A stretch of DNA of 10,315 bases from Flemingiibacterium sp045635785. GTDB lineage: Bacteria; Bacillota; Clostridia; Oscillospirales; CAG-272. The stretch covers positions 1 to 10,315 of the forward strand of contig JAZTWJ010000030.1 of the NCBI GenBank assembly GCA_045635785.1. The letters run 5' to 3'. The position numbers and the translations under genes were made by a program. Below the pieces are notes generated by a model. It did not search any database. It had not been told where the DNA came from and saw nothing but the letters and a program-made list of their open reading frames with translations. How positions within the stretch are numbered: position 1 is the first letter of the stretch; each line of letters starts with the position of its first letter. Below, one piece after another: positions 1-6,567 of the stretch.

Positions 1-1407
1 AACGCCGTCCTTAACGGACATGTAAACCTTGGTGTAGTAAGCACGGTCCATCTTGCCGTCCATGTCATCATCATAAGTGGTGAGCTGGTAACGGCCGGTC
101 AGATCGCCCTTGCCAAGGAACTTGAAGGAGGTGTTGTAGTCGGATTCAACCGGCACGCCATACTTTTCAGTTGCGTTTTCTTCGTCGATGTACTCGTTTT
201 CAAGTTCATCGATGAAGTAGAGAAGATCGCCATCAACATCGTAAACAGCGGTCAGAACATGAACGCGTTCGCCGTCGATGAAGTTCCAAACCTTGCCGTC
301 CTTATCGATAGCAAGTCTCTTGTCGGTATGAGTGTAGCTGAGATCGCTTGCATCGTAAACAACTACTTCGTTTCTGATTGCAGTGCCGGAGAGCTCTTCA
401 ACCATGTAGTAGTTCTTACCGCCGATGGTCAGCTTGCCAAGATGAGTAGCTGCCGCATTTGCAGTCGTGATTGCGCTGCTGCGGATTACCTTCTTGTAGG
501 AGTCGGTGGAAACGAGAACGATCTCATCAGCCTTCTGGGTCTTTTCGTCCCAGTTGATGAGGTTGTATGCATCGAGGAAGTGTGCTTCAGCTGCTGCATT
601 GTCAGCAAAGCCGAATGCGCTGATAGGCAGATAGTAAACATCGCCTGCGGGAACACCATTAACGAGTTCCTGTACGCCTACAAAGCCGCCTTCGGAAACT
701 TCGATGTTCTCGGTTGCAAACTGCTTGTTGGTAGCTACGATTGCAACAGTGGTAGCGTCAACAGGCTCAACAACTGCGCCAACGCCGAATACATTCTTTG
801 CGAATGTGCCGGTGCCGTCTGCGAGGTCAACATAAAGCATGTTGTGAATGAGCTGCGAGAATTCGCCGCGGTTAAGCTTAGCGTCTGCAGTTGCAATGTG
901 GCCGAGACCCTTAGTGAGACCAAGATCTACTGCTACATTGTAGAATGCCATACCGTCATTGCCCCATGCAAGATCGTCGCCGTAGCCAAGTGCGCATACA
1001 GCCATCTTGAGAGCCTGAATGAAGGTGATGTTACCCTGAGGATTGTAGGTGCCGTCGCCCATACCGTTGATGATGCCTGCGTTAACTGCAGTGGTAACTG
1101 CAAACTTGAACTCAGTTACATCAGCGAACTGGCAAAGACCGTTGTTCCAATATGCATTGGTAGGATCGGTTTCGCCGGTGATAACGCGAGCGAAGAAGAT
1201 AGCAGCCTGAAGACGGGTTACGTCATTCTCGGGTGCGAAGTTCTTTTCGTCCACGCCCTGTACGATTTTCAGGCCGGAGAGATCGTTGATAGCTTCAACA
1301 AACTGATGAGTATCAGCGACATCTTCGAACGCAGAAACCGATACAGCAGTACTTACTACCATAAGCATAGCAAGCACTAATGCAAGAAATTTCTTAAGAT
1401 TTCTCAT
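1..1407 (-). CDS. S-layer homology (SLH) domain surface protein, C-terminus cut off by the window edge
   Basis: This is an exported protein predicted to bind the cell wall through SLH domains and display a large C-terminal region outside the cell. 469 residues are visible and the frame is still open at base 1. Residues 1-26 are a typical signal peptide (positive n-region MRNLKK, hydrophobic core, likely cleavage after VSVSA). Three SLH repeats follow at about 27-78, 94-142 and 148-193. They show the FEDV/FADV openings and GI-x-GxxDGTY core, and the wall-binding TRAE position reads TRLQ, TFIQ and NRGE. After about 200 come beta-rich segments without a domain I recognise. An Asp-rich stretch near 446-454 (DDDMDGKMD) resembles a calcium-binding loop. 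AAGGAG lies 11 nt before the ATG. Lys codons are mostly AAG and Gly codons GGC/GGT, suggesting high expression. SLH domains usually bind secondary wall polymer; whether this is the main S-layer protein is inference. Confidence 0.9.
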   Translation of the reverse strand, partial: MRNLKKFLALVLAMLMVVSTAVSVSAFEDVADTHQFVEAINDLSGLKIVQGVDEKNFAPENDVTRLQAAIFFARVITGETDPTNAYWNNGLCQFADVTEFKFAVTTAVNAGIINGMGDGTYNPQGNITFIQALKMAVCALGYGDDLAWGNDGMAFYNVAVDLGLTKGLGHIATADAKLNRGEFSQLIHNMLYVDLADGTGTFAKNVFGVGAVVEPVDATTVAIVATNKQFATENIEVSEGGFVGVQELVNGVPAGDVYYLPISAFGFADNAAAEAHFLDAYNLINWDEKTQKADEIVLVSTDSYKKVIRSSAITTANAAATHLGKLTIGGKNYYMVEELSGTAIRNEVVVYDASDLSYTHTDKRLAIDKDGKVWNFIDGERVHVLTAVYDVDGDLLYFIDELENEYIDEENATEKYGVPVESDYNTSFKFLGKGDLTGRYQLTTYDDDMDGKMDRAYYTKVYMSVKDGV

Positions 1408-1528
1408 TTGTCGTGTTTCTCCTTGTAAAAATTATTTCGGCAGTTTCCTCCGCGGCGACTTGGTGCCTTTTCATCTGGTCTCACGAGATGATCAAACACT
1501 TCTGCCGCAAAATGCGGGGTTTTTGCCT
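1408..1528 (-). promoter_or_regulatory. Structured 5' leader of the SLH gene
   Basis: This is about 120 nt from the predicted transcription start to the ATG. It holds a stem CCGCA/TGCGG with a 3-nt loop (1505-1517), a stem CATCT/AGATG with a 9-nt loop (1472-1490), and a GC-rich segment with short complementary blocks (about 1439-1468) before the AAGGAG ribosome binding site. I recognise no riboswitch consensus. Long stabilising leaders are known for S-layer genes in other Gram-positives; that role here is inference. Confidence 0.5.
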
Positions 1529-1534
1529 GTAAAT

Positions 1535-1563
1535 ATGATACTACAGTTCCACTTTTTTTGCAA
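1535..1563 (-). promoter_or_regulatory. Sigma-A type promoter of the SLH gene
   Basis: The -35 is TTGCAA (1558-1563), the spacer is 17 bp and the -10 is TATCAT (1535-1540), reading on the minus strand. The predicted start near 1528 gives the SLH gene its own transcript, separate from the carboxypeptidase gene upstream. Confidence 0.65.
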
Positions 1564-1596
1564 GAGGGTTTCCTTTTTTGTAAGATATTTGTAATT

Positions 1597-1611
1597 TTAA
1601 ACACGGTTTAA
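1597..1611 (-). terminator. Small AT-rich hairpin after the carboxypeptidase gene (weak terminator candidate)
   Basis: A perfect 6-bp inverted repeat TTAAAC/GTTTAA with a 3-nt loop begins a few bases after the carboxypeptidase stop codon. It is AT-rich and lacks a clear T-run on the minus strand, so it would be weak at best. Readthrough into the SLH gene is possible. Confidence 0.25.
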
Positions 1612-1613
1612 TA

Positions 1614-2753
1614 TTACAGAGAAGCCATGATCATCCGCACAAAAAAACGTCGAAGAATGCCGATATATCCTAACTTTTCCACGTTTTCGGCGGATTTTAT
1701 CGGACGGCTTTCAAGAATTTTTCCGTCCAGCATAAAATCCACCTGTCCGAGCACATCTCCCGCCTTGATCGGCGCCGGTGCGCTTTCCGGAAGGGAGATT
1801 CTGCGCGTGAGCTTTGCCGCCTGCCCCTTTGTCAGCAAAAGCGGCGCCGATTCGGATACAAGCGAGGCGCTGTTCTTGACGCCGCCCGTTACGCGAAGCT
1901 CATCAAGCGCGCCCGCGTCCGCCGACGCGATCTCCCAGCCCGCGAATCCGTAGTCGAGCAGTTTTTTTGCGATCTCATTGCGTGTATCGCGAGTGGGAGC
2001 CGCCATGACCACGGCGATCAACTGCATGCCGCCACGTTCCGCCGTCGCCGATATGCAAAATTTCGCCTTGGACGTGGAGCCTGTTTTTAACCCGTTGGCG
2101 CCTTTGTAAAAGCGGATCAGACGGTTGGTATTGGTCAGCCCGAAGGCACCGTCCCGAATGGAGTCCATCCAAATGGAGGAAAATTCGAGAATTTTCGGAT
2201 GCTTTGTAATCAGCTCGCGCGACATGAGCGCGATGTCTCGCGCGCTGGTCAGATGCCCGACCGCATCATCGTCCAAGCCATTGGTATTCAGAAAGGTGGT
2301 GCTTGTCATGCCAAGCTCCGCTGCGCGCTCGTTCATACGAGCCACAAAGGCTTCCTCACTGCCGCAAATATGCTCCGCCAATGCCACTGCCGCATCATTC
2401 GCAGATGCGACGACCACGCATTTGACCATTTCCTCCACGCTCATTTCCTCGCCCGGCTCGAGAAAAACCTGCGAGCCTCCCATGGATGCGGCGTATTCGG
2501 AGGTCTGCACACTTTCGTCCCAACGGAGCTTCCCCTCCGCAATGGCTTCCATAATAAGCAGCAACGTCATAATCTTCGTCACGGATGCGGGCGGAAGCGC
2601 CTCATCTGCGTTTTCCTCGAGCAATACCTTCCCCGTGGAAGCTTCCATTAATATATACGACCGCGCATCGTAATCCGCCGCCGCCATAGGAAGGATCGCC
2701 GTAAGTGTCATAACAGCCACCATTAATATTGTAGCGATTCGCTTTGCTTTCAT
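1614..2753 (-). CDS. D-alanyl-D-alanine carboxypeptidase, peptidase S11 family (DacF/DacB/PBP5-like)
   Basis: This is a 379-residue secreted serine enzyme that removes the terminal D-Ala of peptidoglycan pentapeptides outside the membrane, limiting cross-linking. The three catalytic boxes of the family are all present: SVTK (Ser57, Lys60), SAN (Ser117-Asn119) and KTG (223-225). Residues 1-26 are a signal peptide with likely cleavage after MAAA. About 285-365 fits the beta-rich PBP5 C-terminal domain, and the basic, hydrophobic tail (near 362-379, with RRFFVRMIM) fits an amphipathic membrane anchor. I chose the third of three tandem ATGs because GAGGTG sits 6 nt upstream (2760-2765). The frame stays open to 2879, but that extension would read through the YfhO terminator. 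No sigma-A promoter is clear in the short gap, so part of its transcription may come from readthrough. The exact Dac paralogue cannot be decided. Confidence 0.92.
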   Translation of the reverse strand: MKAKRIATILMVAVMTLTAILPMAAADYDARSYILMEASTGKVLLEENADEALPPASVTKIMTLLLIMEAIAEGKLRWDESVQTSEYAASMGGSQVFLEPGEEMSVEEMVKCVVVASANDAAVALAEHICGSEEAFVARMNERAAELGMTSTTFLNTNGLDDDAVGHLTSARDIALMSRELITKHPKILEFSSIWMDSIRDGAFGLTNTNRLIRFYKGANGLKTGSTSKAKFCISATAERGGMQLIAVVMAAPTRDTRNEIAKKLLDYGFAGWEIASADAGALDELRVTGGVKNSASLVSESAPLLLTKGQAAKLTRRISLPESAPAPIKAGDVLGQVDFMLDGKILESRPIKSAENVEKLGYIGILRRFFVRMIMASL

Positions 2754-2802
2754 CATCATCACCTCGCGTGATATATATGATGAAAGGTTTGGGTTTATGC
2801 GA

Positions 2803-2832
2803 AAAATCGGAAGCCCGCAGGCTTCCGATTTT
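2803..2832 (-). terminator. Rho-independent terminator after the yfhO-type gene (works in both directions by sequence)
   Basis: A perfect 13-bp stem (AAAATCGGAAGCC paired with its complement) carries a 4-nt loop (2816-2819). T-rich sequence leaves it on both strands. It lies between the YfhO stop codon at 2860 and the carboxypeptidase start, so it should separate the two transcripts. Confidence 0.85.
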
Positions 2833-2859
2833 ATATTTTTACAATAAATTACATCCCAT

Positions 2860-5628
2860 TTATTCCGCATCGACTGCAACAGTCGCGCGGTTTTTTCTCC
2901 ATATCAATTCAACCGCGACGACCACTAAAAACAGAGCCAGTGCCGAGACGGAAATCGCAACACCCTGTTTTACACACTTTGGCATATACCGCAGTTCCAA
3001 GGTGTGCTCGCCTTCGGAAAGCGTCAGCGCGGTCAGGCAATCCATTATCTCGCGCGCCTCGACTTTTTCGCCGTCCACATAGATGTTCCAGCCTTCATCA
3101 TAGGGCATCGTCAAAAGCAGCAACGATTTGTCCGCCGTAGCCGTCACCGTTCCGCTGAAGGTGGAGTCGGTGAATTCGTCGATCGCGTATCCGTTTGCTT
3201 GCAGCTTTGTCATCACTTCCTTAAACAGCTCGTCATCCAAATAATAGAAGTAATCACTGCTGTTGCTGAGGTAGAGATCCTCCCCGTCCAGATAGAGGGA
3301 TACGATCAGCTCCTCGCCTGCGGGGTGCTTGCCGATGGAAACGATGCGGCAGGTATCGTTGGTGAAATATGCGGATACATCCGCGCCATTCACCTTGATT
3401 TTGGCATCTCTGGGATATTCGCTGGGGAAATAAACGAAGATCTCGCGGTCATTGACGGGCGTGAAAGTGTAAAGCAGCTTTGCCGCATAGGTTTCACGGA
3501 CCTTTGCGTATTTTTTGTGGCCCGTAACATTGGACGTTTCCACGTTTTCCAATTCGGGCGTGATGTTTTTATACGCCTTGAACAGCTCCACATCCTCTTT
3601 TCCGAGCATCGCACTCACCATGTCGTTCATCAGCTCGAAGGGGGATTCATAATCCTCCATGTTGAGCTCGGTGAGGTTTTGCGAGACCATATAGCCAAGC
3701 GACTGCGCGAAATCGTTCTTATAAACATGCGTCATGGTTTCCTCATCGTGGAAGATCGGCTCGCCGTAAACATCGTTCATCTCGTGCGTATCTGTGGTCA
3801 GGATGTATCGAACGCCGAGCAAGCTGTCCGACACGGGTGTGCCGCCTAAATATTTCGACCAGTGCGATTTGGAGGAATATCCCATGCGCTGGTTGAATTC
3901 GATCTGCTTGGCATTGAGGGTAGAGGTGGAGCCGGACAAGCCTTTGAGATTCAGCGCAAAGTTATCGTTGGTATTGCGATGCTCGGTCTTTTCGGCGCGG
4001 TAGAAGGTCTTGTCGTTTTCGTTGACCCAATCCGCGGCGGGCTTCCACGTATTCATGAAATTCACATACGATGTGCGGGAGCTGTACGTTACATCCGCAT
4101 CCAAGGAAACCACCTCTGCAAGGCCGTTGCAGAACAGCTCAAGCAATACGAATATACAGGTGATCGTGGCAACCGAGCCGTCTAACCATCCATGCTTGCA
4201 TCCCGAAAGCAGGATCATATACACCGCAATGAAGGCAATGCCAAACCATACGGCGGACAGATCGGGCAGATTCTTGTACTCCAATTTCTGCAAAATAACA
4301 AGCAGTAATCCAAGCACAGCACCCACGCCCATGATCATGCGGGTATCTATCTCAGCGATATGCTCAAATACCAAATATGCCATAACGATCATCGCAAAGC
4401 AAAGCATAAAGCTATAGCGGTAATTGAGCCAGTTCGGGCGTTGGAATCCGTGCCAAATCAGGTCGATGGTGGTGGAGTTAAAGCTGAAAATAAAGAATGC
4501 CATCAGCGCGCCGTATGCGATCTTCTGTCTTGGCGTGATCTGCTTTATCATGAAGAAGACCGGCAGTAAAATGAGCGTCAGCGTGCCGGAGAAAACAAAG
4601 GGCCAACCCTCCGGACGTACCGTATCATAGGAAGCAGGGTACATCTTGGAGATCAGATCCAGAAAATCGAACTTTTGATTGAATCCGAAATCGGGATTGG
4701 AGAAGGTGGATTTACCAAAGGAAAGCGAATAATAGGCAGGCATAATGATGATGCATGCCATACCCACAGCGATGGCAGAAAAGAGCGCCATTCTGCCCAA
4801 GGTTTTTATAAAATGATATTTGACTCCCAAAGGATTGCGCTCCTCGGGCGTGCACATTAAATAATAGAAGAAGAAATACGCCGCCACACCGATGCAAACC
4901 ATGTAACCGATATAATAATTGGAAAAGACCGCCACCGCCAGCGTCAGCACATACAGCTTGTACCGACCGTAGCGAATGAGCGATTCCATGCCCAGCATGA
5001 TCAGCGGGAAGAACAGCAGGCAGTCGATCCACATGGTGTTATGCTGTTGAACCACCGCATAGGAGGTCAATGCATACATCACGGAGAAGATGACTTCATT
5101 GACGGGCTTTGTGGGATGGGATTTGTGCAGATAAATGCACATATTGAAGCCGGAAAGTCCGCATTTCAGAAGAAGAATGGTGAGAAGCGATTCGGTGATC
5201 ATCCCCTCGGGGAAAAGCGCCACCAAAATGGTGAAGGGGCTTGCCAGATAATAGGCAATGATGCCAAGAAACTCTCCGCCGATCGCACGCTCAAAGGAGT
5301 AGAGAATGCCCTGCTCTCCACGCAGAATATCGCGCATGGCTTCGAAATAGTAAACATACTGTCCGTTGAGATCAAGCACCAGCACGGAATTGTTGCCGAA
5401 GGGCCATACCTCCATGGAAACATAAATGAGCGCCATAATGGCAACAGGAAACAGGAATGCGAGCCAGACGTGATGCATCCCCGCAAAGGGCGCAGTCAGG
5501 CGAAGAAGCCACGCGGGGAGCTGTCTTTCTTTTTTTGTGACGGCGGATACGGCGGTATCTTCCGTATTCGGCGCAAGAGCCTCATTTTGCATGGGGCTTT
5601 GCATGTTGTTTTGATTGTTTGCTTCCAT
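2860..5628 (-). CDS. yfhO: YfhO-family multipass membrane protein (putative GT-C type glycosyltransferase)
   Basis: 922 residues, the usual size for the family. A short polar Asn/Gln-rich cytoplasmic head (1-35) is followed by a first membrane helix near 52-72. Next comes the family hallmark DLNGQY (86-91), on the outer side in the GT-C model and a likely metal or lipid-sugar binding site. About a dozen further hydrophobic helices extend to near residue 510, then a large extracellular region (about 515-885). Its end shows the family signature GWNIYVDG, a GEHTLELRYMP-type strand and a last helix near 889-911. In Bacillus, Listeria and Staphylococcus, YfhO homologues are linked to lipoteichoic acid glycosylation together with a CsbB-type enzyme. 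No csbB homologue is in view, so the substrate is unknown. The start is the first ATG after an in-frame TGA. Its purine-rich SD is unusually distant (see the leader entry). Probably cotranscribed with the DUF951 gene 75 nt upstream. Confidence 0.9.
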   Translation of the reverse strand: MEANNQNNMQSPMQNEALAPNTEDTAVSAVTKKERQLPAWLLRLTAPFAGMHHVWLAFLFPVAIMALIYVSMEVWPFGNNSVLVLDLNGQYVYYFEAMRDILRGEQGILYSFERAIGGEFLGIIAYYLASPFTILVALFPEGMITESLLTILLLKCGLSGFNMCIYLHKSHPTKPVNEVIFSVMYALTSYAVVQQHNTMWIDCLLFFPLIMLGMESLIRYGRYKLYVLTLAVAVFSNYYIGYMVCIGVAAYFFFYYLMCTPEERNPLGVKYHFIKTLGRMALFSAIAVGMACIIIMPAYYSLSFGKSTFSNPDFGFNQKFDFLDLISKMYPASYDTVRPEGWPFVFSGTLTLILLPVFFMIKQITPRQKIAYGALMAFFIFSFNSTTIDLIWHGFQRPNWLNYRYSFMLCFAMIVMAYLVFEHIAEIDTRMIMGVGAVLGLLLVILQKLEYKNLPDLSAVWFGIAFIAVYMILLSGCKHGWLDGSVATITCIFVLLELFCNGLAEVVSLDADVTYSSRTSYVNFMNTWKPAADWVNENDKTFYRAEKTEHRNTNDNFALNLKGLSGSTSTLNAKQIEFNQRMGYSSKSHWSKYLGGTPVSDSLLGVRYILTTDTHEMNDVYGEPIFHDEETMTHVYKNDFAQSLGYMVSQNLTELNMEDYESPFELMNDMVSAMLGKEDVELFKAYKNITPELENVETSNVTGHKKYAKVRETYAAKLLYTFTPVNDREIFVYFPSEYPRDAKIKVNGADVSAYFTNDTCRIVSIGKHPAGEELIVSLYLDGEDLYLSNSSDYFYYLDDELFKEVMTKLQANGYAIDEFTDSTFSGTVTATADKSLLLLTMPYDEGWNIYVDGEKVEAREIMDCLTALTLSEGEHTLELRYMPKCVKQGVAISVSALALFLVVVAVELIWRKNRATVAVDAE

Positions 5629-5671
5629 AATTCATCAAATGCCGCGCTGAATGCGGCGGCTTCCTTTCCTT
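5629..5671 (-). promoter_or_regulatory. Ribosome binding site of yfhO with a hairpin between SD and start codon
   Basis: The only good Shine-Dalgarno stretch, AAGGAAAGGAA (5661-5671), lies 32 nt before the ATG. The intervening 20 nt (5641-5660) form a GC-rich hairpin with outer stem GCCGC/GCGGC, extended by GC/GC pairs past one bulged base. Folding it leaves an effective spacing of about 12 nt. No other SD lies closer to the ATG. Confidence 0.5.
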
Positions 5672-5703
5672 TGTGGAACTTTTGTTATTGGCGAGTCAAA
5701 GCG

Positions 5704-5931
5704 TCAGTAATGATCGGCTTGTGCAGATGCATCTTCGGCGGGGATGATGCGCTTGATGCTTTTTTCCAGCTTCACGCGGGGCAAAGTCAGATCGCGTCCG
5801 CATGCGATGCAGACGATGCGAATGTCACTTCCCACCCGCAAAACGCGGAAGCGGGTGCCGGACGTCGCACAGGGATGCGGTTTTTTCATTTCCAAAATAT
5901 CGCCGACCTGAATGCGAGGAATCACGCCCAC
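5704..5931 (-). CDS. DUF951 family small protein
   Basis: 75 residues. The pattern VGDILEMKKPHPC (9-21), then RVLRVGSDIRIVC (29-41) and CGR (44-46) with a basic tail, matches the DUF951 family of short Firmicutes proteins (Bacillus subtilis YyzM is a member I recall). Its biochemical role is unknown. Cys21, Cys41 and Cys44 with His19 suggest metal binding, which is inference. I chose the GTG start because GGAGG (5939-5943) sits 7 nt upstream and it gives a family-typical length. The ATG at 5985 is only a few bases from the predicted transcription start and would add 18 atypical residues. The gene is first in the probable DUF951-yfhO transcript. Confidence 0.85.
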   Translation of the reverse strand: MGVIPRIQVGDILEMKKPHPCATSGTRFRVLRVGSDIRIVCIACGRDLTLPRVKLEKSIKRIIPAEDASAQADHY

Positions 5932-5994
5932 AAAAACACCTCCGAACCGTATATTCCCTACATGCGCAGACGTCATGCTCCTCATGTATTCACT

Positions 5995-6023
5995 ATTATA
6001 TCACAAAAAATTCCAAATGTACA
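5995..6023 (-). promoter_or_regulatory. Sigma-A promoter of the DUF951-yfhO transcript
   Basis: The -10 is a perfect TATAAT (5995-6000), the spacer is 17 bp and the -35 is the weaker TGTACA (6018-6023), on the minus strand. The predicted start near 5988 leaves a leader of about 57 nt before the GTG start. It is arranged back-to-back with the tRNA promoter. Confidence 0.7.
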
Positions 6024-6115
6024 GCCCTTTTCTGTAAAATTTGCATTTTTCAAAGCGCAGAAAATTTTTCCATTGAAAAAGCTATATTTTTCTTTAGTTT
6101 TTTTGAAAAAAGTCC

Positions 6116-6144
6116 TTGACAAACCTACGCGGTTGTGATATAAT
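6116..6144 (+). promoter_or_regulatory. Consensus sigma-A promoter of tRNA-Gln
   Basis: Perfect TTGACA (6116-6121), 17-bp spacer, perfect TATAAT (6139-6144). The expected start near 6151 lies about 24 nt before the mature tRNA, as usual for a single-gene tRNA transcript. Confidence 0.9.
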
Positions 6145-6174
6145 ATAATCTGTTGAACAAGGAACACATTTCAT

Positions 6175-6248
6175 TGGGGATTTGTGTAACGGTAGCACGA
6201 CAGACTCTGACTCTGTTTGTGGGGGTTCGAACCCCTCATCCCCAGCCA
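6175..6248 (+). tRNA. tRNA-Gln (anticodon CUG)
   Basis: This is a complete cloverleaf. The acceptor pairs TGGGGAT (6175-6181) with ATCCCCA (6238-6244), discriminator G6245, and CCA is encoded (6246-6248). The D arm has a 3-bp stem GTG/CAC around a loop containing GG. The anticodon arm is ACAGA/TCTGT with loop CTCTGAC, giving anticodon CTG, which reads CAG (Gln). The variable loop has 4 nt. The T arm has loop TTCGAAC on a 5-bp stem with one G-U pair. The U1-A72 end pair is characteristic of glutamine tRNAs. The gene is flanked by its own promoter and terminator, so it is a single-gene unit. Confidence 0.96.
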
Positions 6249-6250
6249 GC

Positions 6251-6290
6251 AAAAAACCGCTTCCCATCGAGGAAAGCGGTTTTTTCTTTT
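6251..6290 (+). terminator. Rho-independent terminator of tRNA-Gln
   Basis: The stem AAAAAACCGCTT/AAGCGGTTTTTT (6251-6262 with 6274-6285) is extended by CC/GG past a bulged A and followed by CTTTT. It begins 3 nt after the CCA end. Confidence 0.92.
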
Positions 6291-6376
6291 TGTTATAAGG
6301 CTTTTTTCGGTGTATCTGCGTGCGGTGATGTGCAATCAAATGCGCATGATTACGCCAAATGCGCCAAAAACCTGTC

Positions 6377-6563
6377 ATGAAACTTGCCATAACATGGCAC
6401 GGTTACATTACTAAAAAAGGATGCTTTTGCGGTACTGATCGCAGAAGAAACAGATCCGAACGCAAACGCCGATGCTATATCTTTTGCAATTTCTTCTTTT
6501 GAAGGTCTGCATTGCGGAGTAACACTTGACTCAAAGCAGCGGATTGCTCCGCTGTTTTGGTAA
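6377..6563 (+). pseudogene. Frameshifted short gene remnant of unknown family
   Basis: An ATG at 6377 opens MKLAITWHGYITKK, and then the frame breaks at a run of six A (6413-6418). One frame over, sequence of strongly protein-like composition continues (starting DAFAVLIAEETDPNANAD, ending KQRIAPLFW) to a TAA at 6561. Removing one A would join the two halves into a single product of about 61 residues. The uninterrupted reading instead turns into an Arg/Cys-rich tail ending at 6502. I see no Shine-Dalgarno before the ATG, and the last codons overlap a terminator-like hairpin belonging to the convergent operon, so it is probably a decayed fragment. I do not recognise the family. Alternatives are a sequencing error, slippage on the A-run, or chance. 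Perfect repeat TGCCAT/ATGGCA (6385-6399) falls inside it. Confidence 0.4.
6533..6558 (-). terminator. Terminator-like hairpin after the anti-sigma gene
   Basis: An 11-bp stem (6533-6543 with 6548-6558, one G-U pair) with 4-nt loop TTGC begins about 10 nt beyond the anti-sigma stop codon. The T-run is better on the plus strand (GTTTTGG) than on the minus (GCTTTGAG), so activity for the minus-strand operon is uncertain. Confidence 0.5.
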
Positions 6564-6567
6564 TCTG

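Noticed and set aside
259..1380. Long open frame of 373 codons on the plus strand
   Set aside because: It lies wholly opposite the SLH gene, has no ribosome binding site, and gives a Cys-rich product unlike any family. It follows from the biased codon use of the real gene.
1404..1604. 66-codon minus-strand frame upstream of the SLH gene
   Set aside because: It covers the SLH promoter and leader, overlaps the SLH start and shows no family resemblance.
2125..2673. Overlapping plus-strand frames opposite the carboxypeptidase and yfhO genes
   Set aside because: Antisense shadows: no ribosome binding sites, no recognisable domains, and they sit opposite genes with intact catalytic or family motifs.
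2770..2800. GCATA and CATCATA upstream of the carboxypeptidase, resembling sigma-G promoter blocks
   Set aside because: The two blocks are only 13 bp apart instead of about 17-18, so a sporulation promoter is not supported.
2754..2879. 42-residue N-terminal extension of the carboxypeptidase
   Set aside because: It would translate the YfhO terminator and precede the signal peptide; the SD at 2760-2765 fits the ATG at 2753.
6175..6248. tRNA as an integration site with a second att copy
   Set aside because: I looked for a repeat of the tRNA 3' end downstream and found none, and no integrase is in the window.
6337..6364. 9-bp direct repeat CAAATGCGC with 19-bp period
   Set aside because: Only two copies, short and without flanking structure; not enough for a CRISPR, iteron or att site.
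6094..6390. Minus-strand open frame whose product contains GDEGFEPPQTESESVV
   Set aside because: This is the familiar false protein produced by translating the complement of a tRNA gene; it crosses the tRNA and its terminator.
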